Assembly: GCA_036961355.1 (NCBI GenBank)
Contig: JBALVL010000001.1
Coordinates: 139,145 to 203,144, forward strand
From: Motiliproteus sp036961355
Lineage (GTDB): Bacteria; Pseudomonadota; Gammaproteobacteria; Pseudomonadales; Balneatricaceae
Length of the DNA: 64,000 nt
Reading direction: 5' to 3'
Shown: positions 53,205 to 60,885 of the stretch, one piece after another
Position numbering within the stretch: the stretch's first letter is position 1
How the letters are laid out: each line of letters begins with the position of its first letter
Notes under the pieces: model-generated
What the model saw: only the letters and a program-made list of their open reading frames with translations
Database searches by the model: none
Told to the model about the DNA's origin: nothing
Translations under genes and position numbers: made by a program

Positions 53205-54098
53205 TTAAGTATATTTAAGACCCGCGGCCCGACTCCAACCCACACACCCTGAAACCAACCACAACGACAGCACAAAGGGCGCGGTCACAGCAACGACCCC
53301 CATCGCCTTAAACAGCAACATCAACAGCAACGATAGTGCTATCAGCAACATCAGTACTAAAATCAATTCCTTCCGTTGTCGCAATCCTTTCCACTGCAAA
53401 CATCCCAACGCCAGCAACACCGGATTAAAGCCATAAAAGCCGCTCTCGATCACCGCAGAATCCAACCCAAGCAACCAACCAAAAAGCGTACTCAATGCGC
53501 CAGCGGCTATCACCCACAACCCCGCACGCAATGATCCGAGCGAAATACCGACCCAAAATAACAACCCTGAAATCGGATTTTGTTGAAAACAGACCTGCCC
53601 TAGGCTGTTAAAAATGGCGCTAATTAGATCCGGTGAGGGAGTACCAATCGCGACGGCAGCAGAGTCAGCGATCGACTCCGCCGGATCGAATAATGCCAGT
53701 AACAGCCAGAAAAGCACCACGAAGGGGGCCGTATAACAAGCAATCTCGGTTCGGCGCTGCCAGTAATATTGCAACAAGGTTGCGGCCAGGCTAACCAATA
53801 CGATCAGTCCGAAAGTCACCAACTCCACAGGGTAGAAATAACTGCAGGCTAAACCCAGCAAGGCACCGTTAAAACCGTACCCTCCCTCTCTGCGGTAAGT
53901 GTCATCCACAATCAAATAGCCTGCCACAAACTGCGCTACCGCCGCGCCCAGTAAGCCACCGACCAGCATAGTCAAGGAATTCAACGCGATACCGCCGATC
54001 ACATACAGTCCGCACAGTGCATTGTTTTGGAAAAAAATCTGCCCGAAAGCCGTGAATAGCCCGTGCAGATAATCTTCGATGGATTGTCGCTGCCCCAT
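53205..54098 (-). CDS. Urea transporter
   Basis: Channel-type urea transporter (UT family) in the inner membrane. The 297-residue protein shows the two-fold UT repeat: QNNALCGLYVIGGIALNS with GYGFNGALLGLA and YTAPFVV in the first half, and QQNPISGLLFWVGISLGS with GFYGFNPVLLALG and VTAPFVLSLW in the second. I prefer ATG at 54098 to GTG at 54104. Urea is a product of the allantoicase and ureidoglycolate lyase encoded downstream, so its role is probably efflux or balance of urea. A GntR operator lies 118 bp upstream. Confidence 0.9.
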   Translation of the reverse strand: MGQRQSIEDYLHGLFTAFGQIFFQNNALCGLYVIGGIALNSLTMLVGGLLGAAVAQFVAGYLIVDDTYRREGGYGFNGALLGLACSYFYPVELVTFGLIVLVSLAATLLQYYWQRRTEIACYTAPFVVLFWLLLALFDPAESIADSAAVAIGTPSPDLISAIFNSLGQVCFQQNPISGLLFWVGISLGSLRAGLWVIAAGALSTLFGWLLGLDSAVIESGFYGFNPVLLALGCLQWKGLRQRKELILVLMLLIALSLLLMLLFKAMGVVAVTAPFVLSLWLVSGCVGWSRAAGLKYT

Positions 54099-54415
54099 AA
54101 ACACTCAATTCGATAACTTTCTGTCTGACCAACAGAGGGTGAAACAAAAGGAAGGAACTTGCTGGAAAAAAACCGACCAAAAAGTCAGAAACAAGTTAAC
54201 CATAACAAATATAAATTGTATACAATCTGTAATATAGTACCGTCGCCTCAACAAGCCAACCTGTCTATTTCCGCCGTTGTTTAGCCTAAACACGACACTC
54301 GATAATTTTTTTCCTCTCTATGCTGGCAACAACAAGCAACTGGCTTGATACTCGCGGCATAGATTCCAAGAGATACAGCTACACTTGTCCAATACAAAAT
54401 TTGATGGAGATAAAC
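54099..54415. promoter_or_regulatory. Divergent promoter region of the urea transporter and frmA
   Basis: A 317-bp AT-rich interval without genes. It contains the operator at 54216-54225 and possible promoter elements TTAACC (54196-54201) and TATACA (54219-54224), 17 bp apart, directed toward frmA. Confidence 0.55.
54216..54225. promoter_or_regulatory. Putative GntR operator, copy 2
   Basis: TTGTATACAA inside a 12-bp palindrome ATTGTATACAAT (54215-54226), identical to copies 1 and 3. Confidence 0.65.
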
Positions 54416-55534
54416 ATGATCAAATCCAAAGCTGCAGTAGCCTGGGGACCCGGTCAACCACTGGTGATCGAAGAGGTCGATGTAATGCCACCGCAAGCCG
54501 GTGAAGTTCTGGTTCGTATTATTGCCAGCGGCGTCTGCCATACCGATGCATTCACCCTGTCAGGCGACGATCCAGAGGGGATCTTCCCGGCAATTTTGGG
54601 GCACGAAGGCGGCGGTATCGTCGAACAGCTCGGCGAAGGCGTCACCAGCGTTGCCGTCGGTGACCATGTCATTCCGCTTTACACCCCCGAGTGCGGTGAG
54701 TGCAAATTCTGCCTGTCGGGAAAAACCAATCTTTGCCAGAAGATCCGCGAGACTCAAGGTAAGGGACTGATGCCCGACGGCACCACCCGGTTCTCCAAAG
54801 ATGGCCAACCTATCTACCACTACATGGGCTGTTCGACCTTTTCCGAATACACCGTGCTGCCGGAAATCTCGCTGGCCAAGGTCAACAAGGATGCTCCGTT
54901 GGAGGAGGTTTGCCTGCTCGGTTGCGGCGTCACTACCGGCATGGGCGCGGTGATGAACACGGCTAAGGTGCAGCCCGGTGATACTGTTGCGATCTTCGGT
55001 ATCGGCGGCATCGGTCTGTCGGCGATCATCGGCGCGGCAATGGCCAAAGCCAGTCGCATCATCGCTATTGATATCAACACCGACAAATTTGAACTGGCTC
55101 GCAAGCTCGGTGCAACCGACTGCATCAATCCCAAGGATTTCGACAAGCCGATTCAAGAGGTGATCGTCGAATTAACTGACGGTGGTGTCGATTACTCATT
55201 CGAATGCATCGGTAACGTCGATGTCATGCGCTCGGCGCTGGAGTGTTGTCATAAAGGCTGGGGGGAGTCGATCATCATCGGCGTTGCCGGAGCCGGCAAG
55301 GAGATCAGCACCCGTCCGTTCCAACTCGTCACCGGTCGGGTCTGGCGAGGTACAGCGTTTGGTGGCGTCAAAGGCCGTTCAGAATTGCCGGGCATCGTCG
55401 AACGTTACCTGCAAGGCGAGTTTAAGCTTGATGATTTCATCACCCACACCATGGGGCTGGAAGGTATCAACGACGCCTTTGATCTGATGCACCAGGGCAA
55501 AAGTATCCGTAGTGTTATTCATTTTAATAAATAA
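54416..55534 (+). CDS. frmA: S-(hydroxymethyl)glutathione dehydrogenase
   Basis: Class III alcohol dehydrogenase that oxidises the formaldehyde-glutathione adduct with NAD. The 372-residue protein starts at ATG 54416 (MIKSKAAVAWGPGQPL). Catalytic zinc ligands lie in GVCHTDAFTLSG and LGHEGGGIVE and in LLGCGVTTG. The structural zinc site is CGECKFCLSGKTNLC, and the NAD fold starts FGIGGIGLSAI. fghA follows at about 100 bp. The longer frame to 54320 is not supported by family length. Confidence 0.96.
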   Translation: MIKSKAAVAWGPGQPLVIEEVDVMPPQAGEVLVRIIASGVCHTDAFTLSGDDPEGIFPAILGHEGGGIVEQLGEGVTSVAVGDHVIPLYTPECGECKFCLSGKTNLCQKIRETQGKGLMPDGTTRFSKDGQPIYHYMGCSTFSEYTVLPEISLAKVNKDAPLEEVCLLGCGVTTGMGAVMNTAKVQPGDTVAIFGIGGIGLSAIIGAAMAKASRIIAIDINTDKFELARKLGATDCINPKDFDKPIQEVIVELTDGGVDYSFECIGNVDVMRSALECCHKGWGESIIIGVAGAGKEISTRPFQLVTGRVWRGTAFGGVKGRSELPGIVERYLQGEFKLDDFITHTMGLEGINDAFDLMHQGKSIRSVIHFNK

Positions 55535-55542
55535 CACACCGA

Positions 55543-55570
55543 TAAATCACAACGCTTAAGTCACAACGCG
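55543..55570 (+). repeat. 14-bp tandem repeat after the frmA stop
   Basis: TAAATCACAACGCT (55543-55556) and TAAGTCACAACGCG (55557-55570) follow the stop by eight bases. Confidence 0.65.
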
Positions 55571-55582
55571 ATAATCGGCATT

Positions 55583-55609
55583 CCGCGAGCGCCTTCCGTG
55601 CGCTTGCGG
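55583..55609 (+). terminator. Hairpin between frmA and fghA
   Basis: CCGCGAGCGC (55583-55592) pairs with GCGCTTGCGG (55600-55609) around CTTCCGT, then TTATCTATTTTG. It may attenuate transcription into fghA. Confidence 0.5.
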
Positions 55610-55640
55610 TTATCTATTTTGACCTCCAGGATTGAACGCC

Positions 55641-56522
55641 ATGACGATCGAACAGATCAGCGCCAACAAAAGCTTCGGTGGTTGGCACCGGCAATACAGC
55701 CACTACTCCAGTACTCTTAATTGCCAGATGCGCTTTGCTATCTACCTGCCTCCTCAGCTATTTGCCGAAGGTTCAGCCAGTGCCGAAGAGATGGCCCCAA
55801 CAGTGCAAAATGTACCTGTGTTGTACTGGCTGTCAGGCCTGACCTGCAGCGATGAAAACTTCATGCAGAAGGCGGCAGTACAACGCATCGCTGCCAAACT
55901 GGGTATCGCCATCGTCGCACCCGACACCAGCCCACGAGGCGACGATGTCGCCGACGATCCGCAGCAAGCTTACGATCTCGGACTGGGGGCGGGCTTCTAC
56001 GTCAACGCCACTCAAGCGCCCTGGAAACAACATTATCAGATGTACGATTATATAGTCAGCGAACTACCGGCATTAATCGAAGCACAGTTCCCAGTCTCCG
56101 AAGGACGGTCTGTCAGCGGCCATTCAATGGGAGGACACGGTGCCTTGATTGCGGCCCTGAAAAACCCAGGACGTTATCGCTCTGTTTCTGCATTCAGTCC
56201 GATCAGTAATCCGAGCAACTGCCCGTGGGGGGAGAAAGCGCTGACGGCTTATCTGGGATCCGACAAAAGCGATTGGCTGCAATACGACGCCAGCGAGTTG
56301 ATGCGCCGCACCGAGGGCAAAACTCCGGCGCTGGTCGATCAGGGAGAAGCCGACGACTTTCTGGCGACACAACTCAAACCGCAGACACTGGTTGAGGCAG
56401 CCGCAGCTAGCAGCTACCCACTACAACTTCGGATGCAACCCGGTTATGACCACAGCTACTACTTCATCGCCAGCTTTATAGAGGACCATCTGCACTTCCA
56501 CGCAGAGCATCTGGGAACATAA
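55641..56522 (+). CDS. fghA: S-formylglutathione hydrolase
   Basis: Hydrolyses S-formylglutathione to formate and glutathione, completing formaldehyde oxidation after FrmA. The 293-residue esterase has the nucleophile in SGHSMGGHGAL, the catalytic Asp in DQGEADDFL and the His in PGYDHSYYFI. ATG at 55641 has AGGA upstream; the frame also opens at TTG 55632, less likely. It probably shares a transcript with frmA despite a hairpin between them. Confidence 0.95.
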   Translation: MTIEQISANKSFGGWHRQYSHYSSTLNCQMRFAIYLPPQLFAEGSASAEEMAPTVQNVPVLYWLSGLTCSDENFMQKAAVQRIAAKLGIAIVAPDTSPRGDDVADDPQQAYDLGLGAGFYVNATQAPWKQHYQMYDYIVSELPALIEAQFPVSEGRSVSGHSMGGHGALIAALKNPGRYRSVSAFSPISNPSNCPWGEKALTAYLGSDKSDWLQYDASELMRRTEGKTPALVDQGEADDFLATQLKPQTLVEAAAASSYPLQLRMQPGYDHSYYFIASFIEDHLHFHAEHLGT

Positions 56523-56966
56523 GCACCTGAGCACGAGCTAACAACCTCAAGCGGTAAATCGCAATGGTGCTCATCGACAACCCTCTGGCGCAGGCCAGTG
56601 TCAGGGGGACTATAGAGAAGCATCGAATAGAAAGCTCGCAATCGTCAAAGAGCAGTTGAAGTGGTAACAGGGTGAGAGCCGATGATTATCAGTTTCGGCA
56701 AGGGGATGCCGATTACGAGTAACTGGTCAACACTGATCGGTCAGGGGTAGAACAAAGGGCTGGGTGAGGCAGACCATGTCATACCAACTGCTCTGACAAT
56801 ACGCGTTAACAACCGTTACGCGAAGGGGATTGATAATCACCGGCTAACCGTCTGGGATAGATCAAGACGGTCAACGGCTAACATTACATAACAATCTGCA
56901 ACATCGGACCAAGACACAGGTAGTGCAGTACTGCACTACCTGTCAGGATGGATCGTTTCCGTTCTA
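56523..56966. other. Gene-free interval between fghA and ompW
   Basis: A 444-bp stretch where I see no credible gene in either direction. It contains a perfect 28-bp palindrome near its right end. Confidence 0.6.
56916..56943. repeat. Perfect 28-bp palindrome downstream of ompW
   Basis: ACAGGTAGTGCAG followed by TA and CTGCACTACCTGT: exactly self-complementary over 28 bp with no loop. Lies 23 bp beyond the ompW stop; no T run follows on the minus strand. Confidence 0.85.
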
Positions 56967-57632
56967 CTAGAACTTATAACCGACCATCAGTGAGGTCACG
57001 AAAGGGTCGATATCGACATCAACTGAGCTGTCCGCGCCACCCACTTTAAAGTTAGCGGTCGTGCTAATGTCTATATACCGAACCGATGCATTGATCAACC
57101 AGCGCTCATTGAGCTGATAATCAAAGCCCAGCTGCGCCGCTAATCCCCAAGAGTCGTCAAGCTTCAAATCGGAGAAACCAGCCGCCGTTCGATCCGCAGT
57201 AAACTCCTCATCAAAGAAGGCGGTGTAGTTGATACCTACACCCGCGTAAGGCTGAAAACTGTTATTGCCTCCATTGAAGAAGTACAGCGCACTAATTGTC
57301 GGTGGCAGATGAGAGACTTCAGCCAGCGGCCCGTCAGCTACACCCGCATTCTGCAAGTTAATGCCGTGGCTGAAAGGCGTTGCTGCCAACACCTCAACCG
57401 CCCAGTTTTGATTGTAGAAGTAAACCAAGTTCAAACCCAGCTGAGTGTCACTATCAACACTAACTTCGTACGGCGTTGCTGAACCATCAACGTAGACCTT
57501 ACCGCTGCTATCGTTCGGAGCAACATTGGTAATACCCGCACGAACCAGAATATCTCCGGCTTCATAAGCGTGCGCGATAGGACTGGTAACAATTGCAGCT
57601 GTGATAGCGGCGCATAGGATTGCTTTTTTCAT
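56967..57632 (-). CDS. ompW: OmpW-family outer-membrane protein
   Basis: Eight-stranded outer-membrane barrel of 221 residues that forms a narrow hydrophobic channel in E. coli. The signal peptide (MKKAILCAAITAAIVTSP, cleavage near IAHA) is followed by YEAGDILVRAGITNVAPN, LGLNLVYFYNQNWAVEVLA and the PYAGVGINYTAFF segment. The C-terminus is the usual barrel end VTSLMVGYKF. It is monocistronic with an AT-rich upstream region carrying repeats. Confidence 0.93.
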   Translation of the reverse strand: MKKAILCAAITAAIVTSPIAHAYEAGDILVRAGITNVAPNDSSGKVYVDGSATPYEVSVDSDTQLGLNLVYFYNQNWAVEVLAATPFSHGINLQNAGVADGPLAEVSHLPPTISALYFFNGGNNSFQPYAGVGINYTAFFDEEFTADRTAAGFSDLKLDDSWGLAAQLGFDYQLNERWLINASVRYIDISTTANFKVGGADSSVDVDIDPFVTSLMVGYKF

Positions 57633-57992
57633 CGTAGTTCCCTTATAGAAAAAATGGTGCGACGCATAATAACCATAATATTTATATGACTACAATTAAA
57701 AAGGATAATAAATCCTTATAAAACATATGACTAAAATCAAAATATGTAATTTGTTAATATATATATTGATAAGCCTCGAAACCAATATTGCACCTGCACA
57801 GAACCAGAATCCAGCCCGTCTCTTGCTCAACAACAAGCTAACCGGGGTATAGGTGCGGGTACTGGAACCCCTGGAAAGCAGCTAGTGCGTATAAATAGCG
57901 CAGCTCAAAATCCTCACCAACAGCACTCACTCAGCTACAGTTCAATAAGCAATAAAGAAAGCACCGAGCGATCAGAAAGCCGGGGTAAACCG
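57633..57992. promoter_or_regulatory. AT-rich divergent region between ompW and the cNMP-binding gene
   Basis: No gene. Two 18-bp direct repeats, ATATGACTACAATTAAAA (57684-57701) and ATATGACTAAAATCAAAA (57725-57742), differ at two positions. A hairpin AAGGAT-AATAA-ATCCTT (57701-57717) lies between them. The second copy is about 93-110 bp upstream of the ompW start. Confidence 0.6.
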
Positions 57993-58493
57993 ATGGTAGA
58001 CCGCAGTTTTTTACAATCACACGCCCTGTTCGGAGGCATCAGCGATTCCGATATCGCCATCGTCGAAGCGCAGTTAAAAAACGAACAGTTTGCTAGCGGC
58101 GAGTACCTGTTTCGCCAGGGGGACGCGGGCGACCGGTTACTGCTAATCTGCAAGGGATCGGTTGAAATACTCGACGAGGAGGGACACGCCACGCCGGTGC
58201 GGTTAGCCGTTCGCGGTGTTGGTAACAGCATTGGGGAGATGGCGTTGATCGACATCCAAAGCCGCTCCGCCTCGGTCCGGGCACTGGAACCGGTAACGGC
58301 CATGTCGTTATCATGCCAAAGCTTACTCAGTATCTATCAAAGTACGCCCGAGCTGTTCACCCAGATCATCGTCAATATCGCCCGCGAGATCAGCCGTCGG
58401 TTACGCTCTATGGACGCCTTGCTCAGTAGCGCCCTGTACGATGCCGGCCATGAACGTGACGGCAAACAGACGCCGACGACAGAACCCGATTAA
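57993..58493 (+). CDS. Cyclic-nucleotide-binding domain protein without DNA-binding domain
   Basis: A 166-residue protein made of one cNMP-binding fold (about residues 5-130): SHALFGGISDSDIAIVEAQL, FASGEYLFRQGDAGDRLLLICKG, then GNSIGEMALIDIQSRSASVRAL. The GEMALID...RSASV segment matches the phosphate-binding cassette, including Arg-Ser-Ala. No winged helix-turn-helix follows; the C-terminus is helical (RRLRSMDALLSSA). I chose ATG at 57993 since the upstream frame from GTG 57885 is poorly conserved in character. Partner unknown. Confidence 0.8.
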   Translation: MVDRSFLQSHALFGGISDSDIAIVEAQLKNEQFASGEYLFRQGDAGDRLLLICKGSVEILDEEGHATPVRLAVRGVGNSIGEMALIDIQSRSASVRALEPVTAMSLSCQSLLSIYQSTPELFTQIIVNIAREISRRLRSMDALLSSALYDAGHERDGKQTPTTEPD

Positions 58494-58566
58494 CCCCACT
58501 GCCAAAACAAAAGCCGCTCTGTTTCGGTAACTGGGCAGCTTCTTATGTCAACTGGCGAAGGCTTAA

Positions 58567-58580
58567 TACTGAGTACTGAG
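58567..58580. repeat. 7-bp tandem repeat after the hiuH stop
   Basis: TACTGAG TACTGAG (58567-58580), three bases past the hiuH stop on the minus strand. Confidence 0.6.
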
Positions 58581-58583
58581 AGA

Positions 58584-58940
58584 TTAGCTACCGCGATAGG
58601 TCGAGTAGCTGTACGGCGAGATCAACAGCGGCACATGGTAATGCTCACCTTCGTCGGCAATACCAAAGCGCAACACCACCTGATCCAGAAACGCAGGTGT
58701 TGGTAGTGCCAATCCACGCTGGCGGTAATAATCACCGGCGCTGAACAACAGTTCGTAAACACCGGCCTTAAAATCGTTACCCGCCAGGATAGGCTGATCG
58801 CAGCGACCATCATCGTTGGTCTTAACTTCGGTGATCAGCGTCCGCCGTTCACCGTCGATACGAAATAGCTGAACTAAAATATCGTGACCGGGACAGCCGT
58901 GGGCAGAGTCGAGCACATGCGTTGTAAGATAACCTGTCAT
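58584..58940 (-). CDS. hiuH: 5-hydroxyisourate hydrolase
   Basis: Hydrolyses 5-hydroxyisourate, the product of urate oxidation, to OHCU. The transthyretin-like protein of 118 residues carries the conserved N-terminal TTHVLDSAHGCPG (His active site), Arg in the ERRTLITEVKTNDDGRC segment, HVPLLISPYSYSTYRGS at the end, and the YRGS signature. It is cytoplasmic: no signal peptide. It is transcribed away from puuE; the shared region carries two operator copies. Confidence 0.95.
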   Translation of the reverse strand: MTGYLTTHVLDSAHGCPGHDILVQLFRIDGERRTLITEVKTNDDGRCDQPILAGNDFKAGVYELLFSAGDYYRQRGLALPTPAFLDQVVLRFGIADEGEHYHVPLLISPYSYSTYRGS

Positions 58941-59045
58941 AGTTCGATGTGCCGAAGCACCCTCCTAGTTAATCATTTTTACCCAGCAGCTTGGTATAAA
59001 ACTGCCTGCGTTACCAATGCCCCGTCAAGACTAGCCAGATCAGCA

Positions 59046-59055
59046 TTGTATACAG
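59046..59055. promoter_or_regulatory. Putative GntR operator, copy 4 (imperfect)
   Basis: TTGTATACAG, one mismatch from the palindrome, 106 bp upstream of hiuH. Confidence 0.5.
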
Positions 59056-59180
59056 ATATATGCCCCGTCGTGGTGCTGTGACCTCAAGCGTATTAATCTT
59101 ATAACACAGGGCTGTGAGTGTATGACTCTAATATTTATTGACCTCTAAGACAACTTATTCTTTACAAAAAGGCAACTAGA

Positions 59181-59190
59181 TTGTATACAA
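59181..59190. promoter_or_regulatory. Putative GntR operator, copy 3
   Basis: TTGTATACAA inside ATTGTATACAAT (59180-59191), 96 bp before the puuE start and overlapping a predicted -10 element. Confidence 0.7.
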
Positions 59191-59285
59191 TACACATGCC
59201 GCAAACAATTCACCGTTTTGACCGGCAACCCGACACTCTATGTAGAGCACTCCACATAGGTTTGTAGACGACGAGGAATCGACCT

Positions 59286-60200
59286 GTGATCAACGAATAC
59301 CCAAGAGATTTGATCGGCTACGGTGCCAAGCCACCCCATCCGCACTGGCCAGGTGACGCCCGAATCGCAATCTCCTTTGTACTGAACTACGAAGAAGGTG
59401 GCGAACGTAACATTCTTCACGGCGATGTTGAATCTGAAGCCTTCTTGTCCGAAATGCCCGGTGCCCAGCCACTGCAAGGCGTACGCAACATGAGCATGGA
59501 GTCATGTTACGAGTACGGCAGCCGTGCCGGCGTCTGGCGCGTGCTGCGTTTATTTGAGAAACACCGGATACCTTTGACTGTCTTTGCTGTGGCGATGGCG
59601 GTCGAACGTCATCCTGAAGTGGCTCAGGCGATGAAAGCCGCAGGCCATGAGATTTGCAGCCACGGTTATCGCTGGATCGATTACCAATACACCAACGAAA
59701 CCGAAGAACGCGATCATCTCAACAAGGCGATCGAGATCATCACCCGCGTCACCGGTGAACGCCCACAGGGCTGGTATACCGGTCGTAACGGCCCTAACAC
59801 CCGTCGCATTGTGATGGAAGAAGGCGGATTCAGTTATGACTCCGATGCCTACGACGATGACCTGCCCTATTGGGTCGATAACAACGGCAAGGGTCACTTG
59901 GTGATCCCCTACACCCTCGATACCAACGATATGCGCTTTGCCACACCGCAGGGTTTCAACAGCGGTGAGCAGTTCTTCCAATACCTCAAAGACAGCTTTG
60001 ATGTGTTGTACGCCGAAGGCAGCGAGAGCCCCAAAATGCTATCGATTGGCCTGCACTGTCGCCTGATCGGCCGCCCCGCGCGGCTGGCTGCTCTGGCTCG
60101 CTTTATTGAATACGCTAACAGCCACGACAAGGTCTGGTTTACTCGCCGTATCGATATCGCCAACCACTGGCGTGATCACCACCCTTACAGTCCTAAATAG
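59286..60200 (+). CDS. puuE: Allantoinase, polysaccharide-deacetylase type (PuuE)
   Basis: Opens allantoin to allantoate. It belongs to the polysaccharide-deacetylase fold, not the metal-dependent amidohydrolase AllB. The 304-residue protein has FVLNYEEGGERN at the start, EICSHGYRWIDYQ, GWYTGRNGPNTRRI and LSIGLHCRLIGRP. GTG start at 59286 with GAGGAA upstream. It begins the puuE-uraD-alc-allA-puuD run, which has gaps of 37-222 bp in the same direction. Confidence 0.94.
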   Translation: MINEYPRDLIGYGAKPPHPHWPGDARIAISFVLNYEEGGERNILHGDVESEAFLSEMPGAQPLQGVRNMSMESCYEYGSRAGVWRVLRLFEKHRIPLTVFAVAMAVERHPEVAQAMKAAGHEICSHGYRWIDYQYTNETEERDHLNKAIEIITRVTGERPQGWYTGRNGPNTRRIVMEEGGFSYDSDAYDDDLPYWVDNNGKGHLVIPYTLDTNDMRFATPQGFNSGEQFFQYLKDSFDVLYAEGSESPKMLSIGLHCRLIGRPARLAALARFIEYANSHDKVWFTRRIDIANHWRDHHPYSPK

Positions 60201-60205
60201 CGACG

Positions 60206-60241
60206 ACTAAGGTCATAACTAGAGTCACAACCAAAGTCACA
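60206..60241 (+). repeat. 12-bp tandem repeat after the puuE stop
   Basis: ACTAAGGTCATA, ACTAGAGTCACA and ACCAAAGTCACA in direct succession, starting five bases after the stop. Confidence 0.75.
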
Positions 60242-60268
60242 ACAAGAACAACATACGGAGCGCACCCG

Positions 60269-60787
60269 ATGAGCCAGCAGTTTCAATCATGCAAACCCAG
60301 CCAGATGACGCGCGAAAGCTTTGTCAGCACCTTCGCCGATATCTACGAGCACTCACCCTGGGTAGCCGAGCAAAGTTGGGATAGCGGTCTTGATACCAGC
60401 CACGATCAAATTGAAAACCTGCAGCAAGTCATGGCATCGGTCTTGATGGCCAGCGAGCACCAGGCGCAGCTGGACCTGATCAACGCTCACCCGGACTTAG
60501 CCGGCAAAGCCGCGGTCGCCGGCGAACTAACCGAGGCCTCGACCTCGGAGCAGGCGGGTGCCGGTATCCACCAATGCAACGCGGTTGAATTCGCCCGTTT
60601 CACCGAACTCAACGATGCCTACAAAGCCAAGTTTGGCTTCCCGTTTATCAAAGCGGTCAAAGGCAGTAACCGTTTCCAGATCCTTGACGCGTTTGAAACA
60701 CGGATCAACAACAACCACGAACAAGAGTTTGCAACCGCATTGGACGAGATCAACAAGATCGCCACGTTCCGTTTGGAAACCTTTTAG
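60269..60787 (+). CDS. uraD: OHCU decarboxylase UraD
   Basis: Decarboxylates 2-oxo-4-hydroxy-4-carboxy-5-ureidoimidazoline to S-allantoin, after HiuH. The 172-residue protein has the catalytic His in LINAHPDLAGKAAV and the conserved F-FPFI segment KFGFPFIKAVKG. ATG with CGGAG upstream. It sits second in the puuE operon. Confidence 0.95.
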   Translation: MSQQFQSCKPSQMTRESFVSTFADIYEHSPWVAEQSWDSGLDTSHDQIENLQQVMASVLMASEHQAQLDLINAHPDLAGKAAVAGELTEASTSEQAGAGIHQCNAVEFARFTELNDAYKAKFGFPFIKAVKGSNRFQILDAFETRINNNHEQEFATALDEINKIATFRLETF

Positions 60788-60885
60788 CAACGGCTGGGTG
60801 ATCCGTAGAAGCGGCTTTCAAAGTAGTAATCACCCGTTATGACAGTAACAACCCATTCAAAAACAAATATTTCAGAGACAATGAC

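Larger units (their letters stand above)
58941..59285. promoter_or_regulatory. Divergent promoter region of hiuH and puuE
   Basis: A 345-bp interval without genes that carries operator copies 3 and 4. TTTACA (59161-59166), 17 bp, TATACA (59184-59189) is a good promoter for puuE, and its -10 lies inside operator copy 3, as expected for repression. Confidence 0.65.

Noticed and set aside
59773..59780. GGTATACC, similar to the GntR operator core
   Set aside because: It lies in the coding region of puuE and its outer bases differ from TTGTATACAA.
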